This document shows positions 43,081 through 52,888 of a stretch of DNA of 55,226 nucleotides, one piece after another; the stretch's first letter is position 1; every line of letters starts with the position of its first letter. Under the pieces are notes generated by a model. The model saw nothing but the letters and a program-made list of their open reading frames with translations, was not told the origin of the DNA and searched no databases. Both the position numbers and the translations under genes were made by a program. Source of the DNA: Chara braunii (Eukaryota > Streptophyta > Charophyceae > Charales > Characeae); contig BFEA01000053.1 of the NCBI GenBank assembly GCA_003427395.1, positions 2,223,027 to 2,278,252 on the forward strand. Reading direction: 5' to 3'.

Positions 43081-43277
43081 NNNNNNNNNNNNNNNNNNNN
43101 NNNNNNNNNNNNNNNNNNNNNNNNNNNNNNNNNNNNNNNNNNNNNNNNNNNNNNNNNNNNNNNNNNNNNNNNNNNNNNNNNNNNNNNNNNNNNNNNNNNN
43201 NNNNNNNNNNNNNNNNNNNNNNNNNNNNNNNNNNNNNNNNNNNNNNNNNNNNNNNNNNNNNNNNNNNNNNNNNNNNN
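43081..43277. other. Assembly gap (197 N)
   Basis: Continuous N. It is flanked on the right by a (GA)n microsatellite that probably stopped the assembly. Confidence 0.99.
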
Positions 43278-43326
<49 letters not shown>

Positions 43327-43351
43327 CAGGCCCGGCGACTTCTCACGCTGC

Positions 43352-43392
<41 letters not shown>

Positions 43393-43517
43393 TCCCCCTC
43401 CCTTCCCGCGCCCTCGTAGTTTCGAGACTATCCTCCGTTTTCCTTTCTTTGAAAGAAAAAGGCGTTGTTCTTGGTTTTTTTTTTTTTTTTTTTAATATAC
43501 AGAGTTAAAACACAACA

Positions 43518-43581
43518 GTACTGGTCGTGGGGACGGGTGACCTCCTAAAGTCGCGGCGCGTTAACGACCGCGACTTTTTTT
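43518..43581 (+). ncRNA. 5S-rRNA-like 3' fragment and hairpin-T7
   Basis: AGTACTGG, a 10-base insert, then GGGTGACCTCCT resembles the 3' domain of 5S rRNA (GTACT..GATGGGTGACCTCCT). It is followed by GTCGCGG (43550-43556) pairing with CCGCGAC (43568-43574) and T7 (43575-43581), which would stop Pol III. The 5' two-thirds of 5S was not seen. It is a fragment at best. Confidence 0.3.
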
Positions 43582-43636
43582 AATAGGTGGGCGAGGTACT
43601 GGTGGTTCAACTACAGAAGTAACCGCTACTCCAATT

Positions 43637-44177
43637 AAAAATGTAGAACCACTGCCTTGAATAGATGATTTGTTAGATCGAGTGTAGGGTTGTAAGTAAG
43701 ATAGATCTGAAATCAGGGTATCATCAGATTGAAGTTCACCTTGACGATCAGTATGAGACGACGTTCAAATCCAGATATGGGCATTACGAGTTCATAGTAA
43801 TGCCCTTTGGATTAACTAATGCACCGGCCACTTTTTCAGCATTGTAGGAACTGTCTGTTTTGAGCGTGGTTAGACAAGTTTGTGGTAGTATATTTAGACG
43901 ATATTTTAGTCTTTGGTAAGACCCTCTAGGATCATGAGGGCCATTTGAGACATATTTTGGAGAAGTTCCGCGAGGCGAACTTTAAGATCAATGCGAAAAA
44001 GTGTGAGTGGGCCAAGACAAAAATCTTGTAGTTGGGCCACGTATTAGATGGAGATGGTATAAAACCTGAGTATAGCAACATTGCAGCAATTAGAGACTGG
44101 CCAACTCCCCTTATGTTAACAGAGTTACAACCATTTTTAGGATTGGCCAATTGCTACAGAGAGTTTGTTAGAAACTT
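43637..44177 (+). pseudogene. Reverse transcriptase core, broken
   Basis: Frames show 'IDDLLDRV', '[19 protein letters not shown]'-type sequence and the catalytic YLDDILVF (43891-43914), then a thumb block with 'LGHVLDGDGIKP' and 'FLGLANCYREFV'. Both catalytic Asp residues are present, but several stops lie between blocks. Confidence 0.7.
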
Positions 44178-44573
44178 TTGTCTATCGCTGCTCCCCTTCG
44201 CAGATTGCTAAAGAAAGAAGCAATATGGAAGTGGGACCAAGACTGCACTTCGGCCTTGAAGAAGTTAAGACGGGCTTTAGTAGAGTATCCAGTCCTCAAG
44301 GTAGCTGGCCCATTTTTACCCTTTGTCGTCACCACAGATGCTAGCCAGTATGGCATTGGTGTCGTACTACAGCAAGATGATGGCAATGGATACAAACCCG
44401 TAGAGTTCATGTCTGCTAGACTTCCTTCAAAAAAGGTAGCAGCCTCAACGTATAAAAGGGAACTTTGCGCTCTCAGGCAAGCACTAGATCATTGGAGACA
44501 TTACTTGCTTGGGAGGCACTTCAAAAGTCTATTCAGACCACGAGACACTGAGATGGTTAAAGGTGCAAGCTAA
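44178..44573 (+). CDS. RNase H domain
   Basis: This frame has 131 residues. It starts with the RT-RNase H linker (APLRRLLKKEAIWKWDQDC), then FVVTTDASQYGIGVVLQQDD with the first catalytic Asp. PVEFMSARLPSKKVAASTYK and RELCALRQALDHWRHYLLGR follow, with the conserved Glu. The frame then shifts before the third Asp block (FRPRDTEMVK). Confidence 0.8.
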   Translation: MSIAAPLRRLLKKEAIWKWDQDCTSALKKLRRALVEYPVLKVAGPFLPFVVTTDASQYGIGVVLQQDDGNGYKPVEFMSARLPSKKVAASTYKRELCALRQALDHWRHYLLGRHFKSLFRPRDTEMVKGAS

Positions 44574-44651
44574 GATGACACCTTTGGTAGGCGGGCTGCT
44601 GAGATTGACCAATTTGACTTTGAGCTTAAACCCGGTAAAGGAAAGTACAAC

Positions 44652-44996
44652 GTGGTAGCAGACAATTTTAGTAGGAGAGTTAACTATTTTGGAGCAATAG
44701 TTCACTACTTAGACATGGGGACTGATCTGCAGCAGAAAGTAAGAGACGCATGTGCTCAGGACCCTGTCTACAACGATCTTCTGAAGCAAGTGAAGGAGGC
44801 CCTTGATAGTGAGCCTAATTATCGTAGCACGCATGGGTTACTGTTTGAGAAGACAAATGTCATAGATAGACTCTGCATCCCCAACAATGAAGAGATGCAG
44901 AGTTTGATCTTAGGGGAATGCCACGACACAGAAGGACATTTCGGTCAGCAAAAGACTTTAGCCAACCTCGTACGTCCCTCCACGTGGCCTGTATGA
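44652..44996 (+). CDS. RNase H end and integrase zinc-binding start
   Basis: This frame has 114 residues. VADNFSRR is the end of RNase H (family VADALSRR). After a linker it carries LCIPNNEEMQSLILGECHDT followed by EGHFGQQKTLANLVRP, the His-x-x-x-His half of the HHCC finger. A frameshift near 44985 separates the Cys half. Confidence 0.75.
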   Translation: MVADNFSRRVNYFGAIVHYLDMGTDLQQKVRDACAQDPVYNDLLKQVKEALDSEPNYRSTHGLLFEKTNVIDRLCIPNNEEMQSLILGECHDTEGHFGQQKTLANLVRPSTWPV

Positions 44997-45151
44997 AAGC
45001 TGACTGCATCGAATATGTATGTCGTTGTAAGGTATGCCAGCGCAACAAAACTACGACACGAGCCTCATTAGGTCTTCTCGGATCCTTGCCTATTCCTTCA
45101 AGACCCAGAGAGTCTATGTCCATTGATTTCATGGATGTCGGAGTTGAGTAG
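44918..45151 (+). CDS. Integrase zinc-binding end and first catalytic Asp
   Basis: The credible part is from about 44987: YVCRCKVCQRNKTTTRASLG gives the Cys pair of the HHCC finger, then PLPIPSRP-like sequence and SIDFMDVG with the first catalytic Asp of the DD35E core. The start of this frame is a shadow of the previous one. Confidence 0.65.
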   Translation: MPRHRRTFRSAKDFSQPRTSLHVACMKADCIEYVCRCKVCQRNKTTTRASLGLLGSLPIPSRPRESMSIDFMDVGVE

Positions 45152-45413
45152 GCATGGGAAGAAGCAAGTCATAGTTGTTGTAGATCGGTTTAGCAAGTAT
45201 GCAGCTTTTGTTCCTTTGCGTTCAGAGACACGTACAAAGTTAGTGATAGAAAAGTTTTTCGATTCGTGGGTAAGTGAACATGGCATTCTGCTATCTATAG
45301 TCAGCGATAGAGACACACGGTTTACTAGTTTGAACTGGCAGGAACGAATGAGTCAATGGCTGCAAGTTGTTGATGTTATTTGGACGTCATCTAGAGACTA
45401 CCGGTCAGATTGA
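45123..45413 (+). CDS. Integrase catalytic core fragment
   Basis: This frame has 96 residues. KQVIVVVDRFSKYAAFVPLR and SEHGILLSIVSDRDTRFTS contain the second catalytic Asp region. The third (Glu) lies in a different frame as TTGQIEQHPATN (near 45400), so the core is broken. Confidence 0.75.
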   Translation: MISWMSELSRHGKKQVIVVVDRFSKYAAFVPLRSETRTKLVIEKFFDSWVSEHGILLSIVSDRDTRFTSLNWQERMSQWLQVVDVIWTSSRDYRSD

Positions 45414-46163
45414 ACAACATCCTGCAACAAATACTCAGGATGTATATTAGACCAGATCAGACCAACTGGGTTGAGATGCTTCCCAAGGTACCTAGCAGCG
45501 CCTACAATAACAACGTCCGTCTAGGTACTTGCAAGACTCCTAATGAGTTGCACAGTCCTGCAGACCTCGTACGCCGTTTAAAGGACTAAATCCAGACCAA
45601 ACACAAAGGCTACCCACCCGAGACTAGAGAATTTGCATTACATCATGAGAAGGAAATTGCGAAAGTGACCGACAATCTAAGAAAGTTTGAACACAGAATG
45701 ACAGAGCAAGTTAACAAGCATCGTCGCCCATCACAGTTCCAGGTAGGTGATTCACTAGCCAACAATTATCGTCGCGATGATCGATGATCCTACCGGATAT
45801 GGATGGCACATATGACATAGATCGCGTAGAGGATGTGTTTGGACAGGAGGTAGAGGCCGTCCACAAAAACAATATAAGGTTAGGTTCGCTTATCAGGAAC
45901 CCGAGGACAACCGATGGTTCACAAGAACTGAGCTTCTAGAGATCGCTCCTGTCATAGTCCATGCCTATGACAAAGCAAGAAAAGGTAAAGGTTCTGCCTT
46001 TGACAGGAGGTAGAGGCCGTCACAGAAACAATATAAGGTTAGGATCGCTTATCAGGAACCCGAAGACGACAGATGGATAAATCACAAGAACCGAGCTTCT
46101 GGAGATCGCTCCTGGCATAGTCCATGCCTATGACAAAGCAAGAAAAGGTAAAGGTCCTGCCTT
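45414..46163 (+). pseudogene. Integrase C-terminus and duplicated chromodomain, broken
   Basis: Decayed integrase C-terminus ('HEKEIAKVTDNL', 'EQVNKHRRPSQFQVGD'-type sequence) is followed by two copies of a chromodomain-encoding block (45842-46001 and 46002-46163). The block reads QYKVRFAYQEPEDNRWFTRT then ELLEIAPVIVHAYDKARKG. The second copy carries a small insertion and a shift. Confidence 0.7.
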
Positions 46164-46208
46164 GCGTTAAGATGTTCTCGGAGGACCTCGAATTTCGGAC
46201 GGCGGGAG

Positions 46209-46500
46209 TGTAACGGTTTTCACCTACGTCGGTGACAGATGGAGATCCCAGGGCTCGATCCCTAGATCTTCACCTTGTGTTGCATACCGTAATTGTACAA
46301 ACCAGAAGAAGAACCGCACAATCCCTAGATCCTTTCCCTTGTGTTGCATATCGTAACGATACAAACCAGAACAAGAACCGACCTGTCTCAGATAGTACAA
46401 GATAGCGCAGCGAAAGGCTAAAAGACCAATGATCAGACCAATCGATGTCGCAATGCAGACCAAACATACATCGTCATCATCGCTAGGAGTGAAGGGGCCT
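46209..46500 (+). repeat. 3' LTR start of LTR-E element
   Basis: TGTAACGGTTTTCACC after the purine-rich ggcgggag, then 'cccagggctcgatccct' as in the 5' LTR. A 63-bp unit ('atccctagatc..cttgtgttgcata') is duplicated at about 46258-46385. Similarity to the 5' LTR fades afterwards. Confidence 0.55.
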
Positions 46501-46856
46501 GGCGCTATACACAGGAAGAATGCGCGAGGCTCCGCTCATACACAGATGAAAGGAGGGGGATAAGACGAAGATGGGGGAGAAGATGAGAATGTGGCCAACA
46601 CCAATGTCGTTGATATCGATCCCTACATATATAACTATCGCTAATTTTCGGCCTGTGACAATCAGACGATCGGGGCCTTCGATTTAAGACTCCGCGACTG
46701 TCCCGATCGTATGCTGATCGTTTGGTCTTAGAAATTGAATCGTCGTGGGCGGCTCCGCGCCAGGGCCTGTACCAAGCCCATGCACCAGCGCCAGTACCAA
46801 AGCGGTACTGACCCTACCGCATGTCGTACCGGGTTGCGCCAGTCCAACGCCGCTAC

Positions 46857-47272
46857 AACGTATAGAAACTACTTTCTGGGCACATACTGGACGACGAGTT
46901 GGAGTCGACACCTAGAGTCGACGCCTGCTCGACACTCTTAATCTACTCGACTGAGCTACTCTACGCTACTCTGTGCTACTCTAGAGTCGACGACTGTTTT
47001 CGACACTCAAGCTACCCGACCGACCTACTCTACACTCCTCTGTGCTACTCTCCAACGTATAGAAACTACTTTCTGGGCACATACTGGACGACGAGTTAGA
47101 GTCGACGCCTCTTCGACACTTACTCGACTGAGTTACTCAAAGCTACTCTGTGCTACTCTAGAGTCGACGCCTGTTCGACACTCGAGTTACTCGAAGCTAC
47201 TCTGTGCTACTCTAGAGCCGACACCTGTTCGACACTCTTAAGCTACTTGACTTAGCTACTTTGTGCTACTCT
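46857..47272 (+). repeat. Higher-order minisatellite
   Basis: Short units built from 'gagtcgacgcctgttcgacactc' and 'gctactctgtgctactcta' recur about every 60-85 bp. A longer block ('aacgtatagaaactactttc...gacgacgagtt') occurs at 46857 and 47053, 196 bp apart. A short CA run follows at 47275-47293. Confidence 0.8.
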
Positions 47273-49700
47273 GCATACACACACACACACACGCACTGTC
47301 GAGCGCATCGGTCCGACAACGCACAAAACGGGGCGGGACCCTCCCGGCCGCGTCACGCAGGACTCGGTTTGATCCTCCTCGCAAATGCATATGAAGCTTC
47401 TGCAAGCCGCTCCAACAGAGTGCGCCAGCCATACCTCTCACGAGCCCCTACGACAGGATAGGGCCTACGCAAGGCACGACTTACCTCCACCTTACGGGAG
47501 TTGTCATCTCCCTTCGGTGGGCGTATCCCTGCCGAGCTACCAGTCCACAGTACGAAAGCTGATCAGTTGCAATCGCAGAGGTGGACCAGCCGAGGGCGTT
47601 TCTCGTTCGCTATAGCATAGGGGGTACGCGCGGTATTACGCCTCTATCGGACCCGCACGCGAACTGGCGTCTTGGGGGGGCTGAGGTCCCAAGTGTGACT
47701 CGTCGCCGGTCGACTAGGATGCATCCCACACGCCACGTGCACACCACTATATAGAACATAAAAATAAACGCACACACACGCACACACACACATACACATA
47801 CATATACAAAACGACACTGAACAAACAACGCGACAACAGTCCTAGTCCCTTAGTAGCCATCCCATAACCTTCCAATGCGGAAATCGGATAGGCGCCGCGC
47901 GCGAGACTTGGTGTAAAACAGCGTGGACGCATGGCTAACTCATATCAACTCGCAATGCAAGCGTACGCAAGCGGTCGCAATGATGGCATACTATGTAGTA
48001 CCCATACTCATGCAATCCTCGTTAATCTCGAGGGTCGCGTTCGACACTCAAGTGTCGGTCGACACACGCCTTGAGGGAATGATCTCTCGACGCTGGACAA
48101 CTGCCAAGTGCGGTTGAGAACCACACCCTCTTCTGCACCCTGCGAAGAGTGGGTGGTACACATGTTCGTACTTGTGGTGGCAATCGTCTCTTATCGCCCT
48201 GAAGACCAACTCCTTCATCTAAAGCCTGGAGAGAAATCAAGGGGTTTGACTTTGACGGCTGCCACAGACTACAACGTCCAACCATAGAAATTCTAAAAAG
48301 CAAAGGCTAAAAGGAAAAGTCCCTTTTCTCTCGAAAACATAATCTGTTTAACCCTTATGCGCGGTCACAGTAGGCTGCACGAAACACTCAAGACATATGT
48401 ATTTACATATATAGAGAGGGTTATTAATATAGGACGATCGCTTCTCACAGTCACAGTGGGACTCCTCTCAGCCATATATATATGTATGTGAGCGCAGTCA
48501 GTCAAATCCGAAGTCCGAATCACCAAACATACCTGCAATCACATCAACGATTCAACCAGAAGTTCATGGACTACATGGGGTCAACTTCAACCATTCTCTG
48601 CACTCACACCCCTTGCTTTAGCCATGCAAGCCTCACTCTTGTGCAACTGCGCAAAATAAAACACTCGGTACTTTTCTTAAATGGCCATTCAAATAAAGTC
48701 CAGGCGAAAGCACAATAAAACAATTCAAATCAAAAGGCTAAATCCCTTAGGTTGAGTGTGGATTGGAGTTGAGTCGTAAACCGACGAATCGACAACCGAC
48801 CTGTTATCAGTGATAACAAAAGGTGATCCTTGTAGGATCAAGCTGAATCTAGCCCAAATCCTGAATCAATCGATCAAGAAGACCTGTACCACAAGACAAG
48901 CCAATCCCCAAGCTAAATCTAAGTCCATGGAGAATAATCTCCATATCACGACCTTGCTAAAAATCATTCTATTTAACTAAGCTAAGTCTACCTCTAGGCA
49001 AGTGCCCAAAGAAAGGTAGACCCTGGCAAAATCTCCTTTATACAAAGTGGATTTCTAAGATTGCCACCTGTCAAAATATAATCCAACTCCTGTTAAACTA
49101 AAAAAATTTCGGTAAAACCAAACTCGAATTCTGGAAAGTCAAATTTTGTTTAACTCCTTGAATTAGTAGAAATTTGGGTAGCACTTCTTTTAGAAAGGTA
49201 GATTTTCCAGATTTATACTATAAGTTAGATATGAACTAAGAAACAAGACCTGATTTCATTTCCAGATTTTTACTATGCCAAAAAAGTCGAAAAAATTGGA
49301 CCCTGAAACAGACAAAATCTAACTAACTCCTTGGTTTTGTAGAAACTCCGGCAGCGCTTCTCGTAGAGAAAGTGGCTTACCAAGATTTATAAAAGACGAA
49401 GTATAATAAAAAATCCTAGAAAATACAGAAATTGACCTAAGTTAAAAAAAAAACTTAGCTAAAAAAATGCAGGAATTGAAACTACCTCCTATGGCTTTAG
49501 CACGTGGCGAGCAACTAAAGCAACTACCTATCAAATTGAAACTCGGACTAAGTAGTAGCTTCACTCAGTGACATGCAAGCCAAACCACAAAGGTAAGTAC
49601 TCTCACAATCCCCGAAGTCATCTTAACAAATAATAGTTCATAATCTTTCAATGATTTATCCCTTTATACCCAGCTTACATAGGGCATAAAGCTAAACCAC
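47273..49700. other. No gene recognised; possible promoter-like site
   Basis: CACGTG (47733-47738) and TATATAG (47748-47754) lie close together upstream of a CA-rich stretch. That is promoter-like, but no gene follows. About 48350-49700 is AT-rich. Two imperfect copies of 'aactccttg..tagaaa.t..gg.agc.cttct' lie near 49155 and 49320. Confidence 0.45.
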
Positions 49701-49702
49701 CC

Positions 49703-50347
49703 AAACTTATGGAACATGTCTTGCTCAGCCATGGAGTATACACAAACACAGGGTACAACAACTTTTCTCTTCTTTGGGTATATGACTAGGCCACCCTAGT
49801 CCGCCTGAACTGTTTAAGTATCCCAACTTTATATAATTATCTGCACTTAGTCTTTTGAGGTAGCATATAATTGAATCGATCATCTTTAGCTCAAGATTCA
49901 GTCTGCCCCTTTGTACCACAAATTTACTCTTACTTGATACTCTCTTCAGTTTGTGATAAACTATAGTCAGACCTGCCAAGCTTATGGAACACAGTTTGAC
50001 TAGCCTGTTCATAGATAAAATAGTAGTAAGGTATAACCAAGTTATAACCTTATGGTTCCAGCATTTGCGTGGCGTTGGACCAAGAGCAACGAAACTTATG
50101 GAACATGTCTTGGTCCTCAGCCTGGTTCATTTATTGTAAAACCAAAGCAGGAAGAGGCTGAGCCACCCAAACTTATGGAACATGCTCGGACCTCCTTGTT
50201 CAAAACAAAAAGAAATAGAAAGAAAACCCAAAGTAAACAAAGCAACCAAACTTTAAACTTATGGAACATGCTTGGTCCGTGAAAAGTTGTTCACAGTCAG
50301 CCCTCACAAATCAGAGCAACCAGACCACCCAAACTTATGGAACATGT
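49703..50347 (+). repeat. Cluster of AAACTTATGGAACATG motifs
   Basis: The motif occurs at 49703, 50092, 50169, 50255 and 50331, with diverged copies at 49978 and 50047. Spacing of the last four is 77, 86 and 76 bp. Sequence between copies is only weakly similar. Confidence 0.75.
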
Positions 50348-50956
50348 CTAGTTGTCCAGGCAATTCAAAATAAACATAGCACTGGACCTCCCCAAACTTA
50401 GCGAGACTTCCCAAGCCTTTGATAGACCCAATCAATACGTAAGCAATACTGCCTTCCTCCCATCCTTCCCCCAGATGCAACCCCACACTTTCAGTCAAAC
50501 AATGAAACTGAAACTGACATTGCGCATACATTCCTTAGTGTGGTTTGTGTCCTGAAAGTCAAACCAAAAGTCATAGTATGGATGCACGCAGTATACTCAG
50601 TCAAATATAGCAAGAAATACAGATAAGGGTTAGCGGGAAAGCAACGGTTACCTCTAAGTTCCGTGCCTCCAGAACTCCTCATGAGTTCCGGCGGAGCTCT
50701 TGCAATTGGTGGGTGGACTCCCCACAATGTCTTGCTACGGTCCTACGGGTTGCAATCCTGCCTGCCGTCTTCCTCTCAACTCAAGTCAAATCACCAACCG
50801 TTGACTCCCTAACAGTGCTTTATTTTTCAGCCATAATCCCCCTTACGTAGTTTTGCTACTCCCTTCGGTCGGCTGTCGTTTCGCAACATAGGAAGGGCGC
50901 ATTCGAAACAGAGCGCGTGCTACGAAGACACCGCTCGTACGCAGCTAACACATAGT

Positions 50957-51499
50957 ATGCACTACAAGGCACAACAGCGTGCAGCAAATTGCAGCCTGCA
51001 TGGTCCTACTAGCAACAACTCAGTAAACAACGGCTCGACAAACAACAGCGGTCCTGCGATTTGGTCAGGTACGCCGCTCCTGTTTTCTTATCCCCTTCGC
51101 CTTTGCAACTCCCAGCCACCTTCACGGCACCAGTCGGAATGGAGCGAGTGAAAAAGCTTCTACAACTTTTGTCATCTCCATATGTTCAGCTCCGCACGGT
51201 CGCTCCACGACCACACCCTTTACACCCCCTCACAAACTGTGCAAAACAAAGTCGAAGCCTTCCCTTAGGATCCGGCCATGTACTTTGCCAACCTGTATTG
51301 GGTTTGCGCACAACTTGGCTCAGTAGCCCGACTTTCAATTCACCCCTCAGCGCCAGTCGTGCCTCTACACGCCCGTTCTAAAGGTGAGGCACGATGCATC
51401 ACACAAATTGCCGTATCTCTTCACCCAACTGATTGTGTAGTCCACCTGTTTCTACAGGCTGCTATCGGTCTACTCCCGCTCGATTGGCTTCTGCCATCC

Positions 51500-51530
<31 letters not shown>

Positions 51531-52217
51531 AGGCTCGAGTATCCAGATACACTTGACCGTTTGAATGATGCCAACTTCACCAGAGGCCAACGAGACCCGT
51601 TTGCAACTCAACAGTTTCGTACGTGCATCAGTTGAGCAGTCTTCATACGTACAGGAACGAGAAGGAAATCTTTTGCAATGCAAAAAAAGATATATTGGGA
51701 AAAAGTCTCAGTGAATGCATGTCAACGACGATCCGATAAGCGCAATAACGAGATGGCCAAGGCACGCGATAGGAGGACCAAAGTGGTGATGCTACAAAGG
51801 AAAAAATTACAAAAAGAAATAGCTCGGAATCCACAACTACCGACCTCGCTCATTTGCCCCGTAGCTAAAACGAAAATGAATCTCCTTCGAGAAGAAAGTC
51901 AGGTACGTACTTTTTCTTCCTTCTCCTTCCACTCTCCACCCTCTGACCCTCATCCTACACGTTCCTTGCATTCCATCCAGGAGGTATGATGAGATTCAGA
52001 CGATCGAACTTGTAGAAACTGCAACAAGGAACATAAAAAATAACGACGGTCGTAACGACGAACATTGCGGAGGTGGGAATCTCCCCTTGAAATATGGGCA
52101 GATACAGCGCGTGGGTAAGTACTTCATTCGGCTCCTTTGCCTTCCCTCTCACGCGACCCTTACAACCCATCCTGCCCAGATCACTTACTAAGCCCATCAC
52201 CTAACACGACCAACTGA
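50957..52217 (+). CDS. Putative unrecognised gene with very short introns
   Basis: ATG at 50957 opens a frame ending at a GGTCAG/GTACGC donor (51068). The acceptor CACCAG (51131) keeps frame into VGMERVKKLLQLLSSPYVQ. A (CT)n tract and CCAACAG (near 51536) look like another acceptor. Coding-like sequence VNACQRRSDKRNNEMAKARD continues to REESQ before GTACGT (51903). Acceptor GATGAG (51993) leads in frame to IQTIELVETATRNIKNNDGR, with donor GTGG/GTAAGT (52115), acceptor CCCAG (52179) and a TGA at 52215. Introns of about 64, 91 and 65 bp contrast with the giant introns of the host gene. The middle (51380-51720) is unresolved. I recognise no domain. Confidence 0.3.
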
Positions 52218-52247
52218 CTCGCCATGTCCAAAACCGCCAATTTGACT

Positions 52248-52888
52248 CTTGCTCTTTTTTTTGAGAAACGAGCAAGACTTAACTTTCACCTTCTATCATA
52301 GCTCCTTCCCCATCACTTTCGCACACTGCTATTCCTTCCTCACACGTCCTCCACTAACTTTCCTTTTGATCTCATTATTCGATTCGCCCGACCAAAGAAC
52401 CTCGATCTTGCCTTTAATTTCACTCGCTTTCGCGCAAAATCGAGTGAAAACTCCGCTTTCCAAAATTTGCCATATCTACACTCGACATCTTCGCGCATCA
52501 CTTATTTCTTCTATCATCTAACCGACTAACTTTCGTCTCATTCTATCAACATATTTCGGGTCGCCCACCCTAGAAACCCCAATTCATCATCTTCCTCCGC
52601 TCGTTTTTGATAAGAAACGAGTATGGCATCTACTTTCCTCCCCTGCCGTATACGTCATCTTCGTCCTCCGTTCAGCCTTCTTTCTGTTGACCTCTCCTCC
52701 TACTAACTTATCACTGAAACTAACTTCAAAATCGGATTCGCCTGGGGTCCAAACCCCAAGATCGACTCCTCTCCCGCTCGATTCTGCTAAGGATCGAGCA
52801 AGCTTCACACTTTCCCTTGTGCCTCGCTCTGTCTCCCCGCCATTTCCGTCTTCGGTCCGTATGCACCTGGCATGATTCTGCGCCAGGT
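52248..52888 (+). repeat. Diverged tandem repeat, about 175 bp, each with a hairpin
   Basis: Perfect hairpins occur at CTTGCTC/GAGCAAG (52248-52276), TTTCACTCG/CGAGTGAAA (52418-52449), CTCGTTT/AAACGAG (52600-52621), GCTCGAT/ATCGAGC (52776-52799) and ACCTGGC/GCCAGGT (52865-52888). The first four centres are about 172, 177 and 177 bp apart; the fifth is at half that distance. 'ctaactt' and 'tCGcccg/tCGccc/tCGcct' phrases recur between them. Confidence 0.65.

Larger units (their letters stand above)
42907..43635. other. Foreign segment splitting the RT, with N gap
   Basis: It contains A-rich sequence, 197 Ns, a (GA)n run, a (CT)n run, a T19 run and a 5S-rRNA-like tail. RT sequence resumes at about 43637. 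It may be an insertion or an assembly misjoin across simple repeats. Confidence 0.6.
37423..46500 (+). mobile_element. Plus-strand Ty3/Gypsy chromovirus-like element, degenerate
   Basis: The 5' LTR starts TGAAACAGTTTTCACC (37423). The 3' LTR starts TGTAACGGTTTTCACC (46209), and both share 'cagggctcgatccct'. An exact tRNA-iMet PBS lies at 38557. Gag, protease, RT, RNase H, integrase and a chromodomain follow in Gypsy order, all with stops or shifts. RT is split by about 730 bp of foreign sequence that includes the N gap. The right LTR diverges after about 100 bp, so the right boundary is approximate. Confidence 0.75.

Noticed and set aside
43518-43581. Functional 5S rRNA gene
   Set aside because: Only the 3' third is similar, with a 10-base insert. 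The internal Pol III promoter elements were not found.
47733-47754. G-box plus TATA promoter
   Set aside because: The motifs are real but short, and no transcript-like sequence follows. Noted only in the regional entry.
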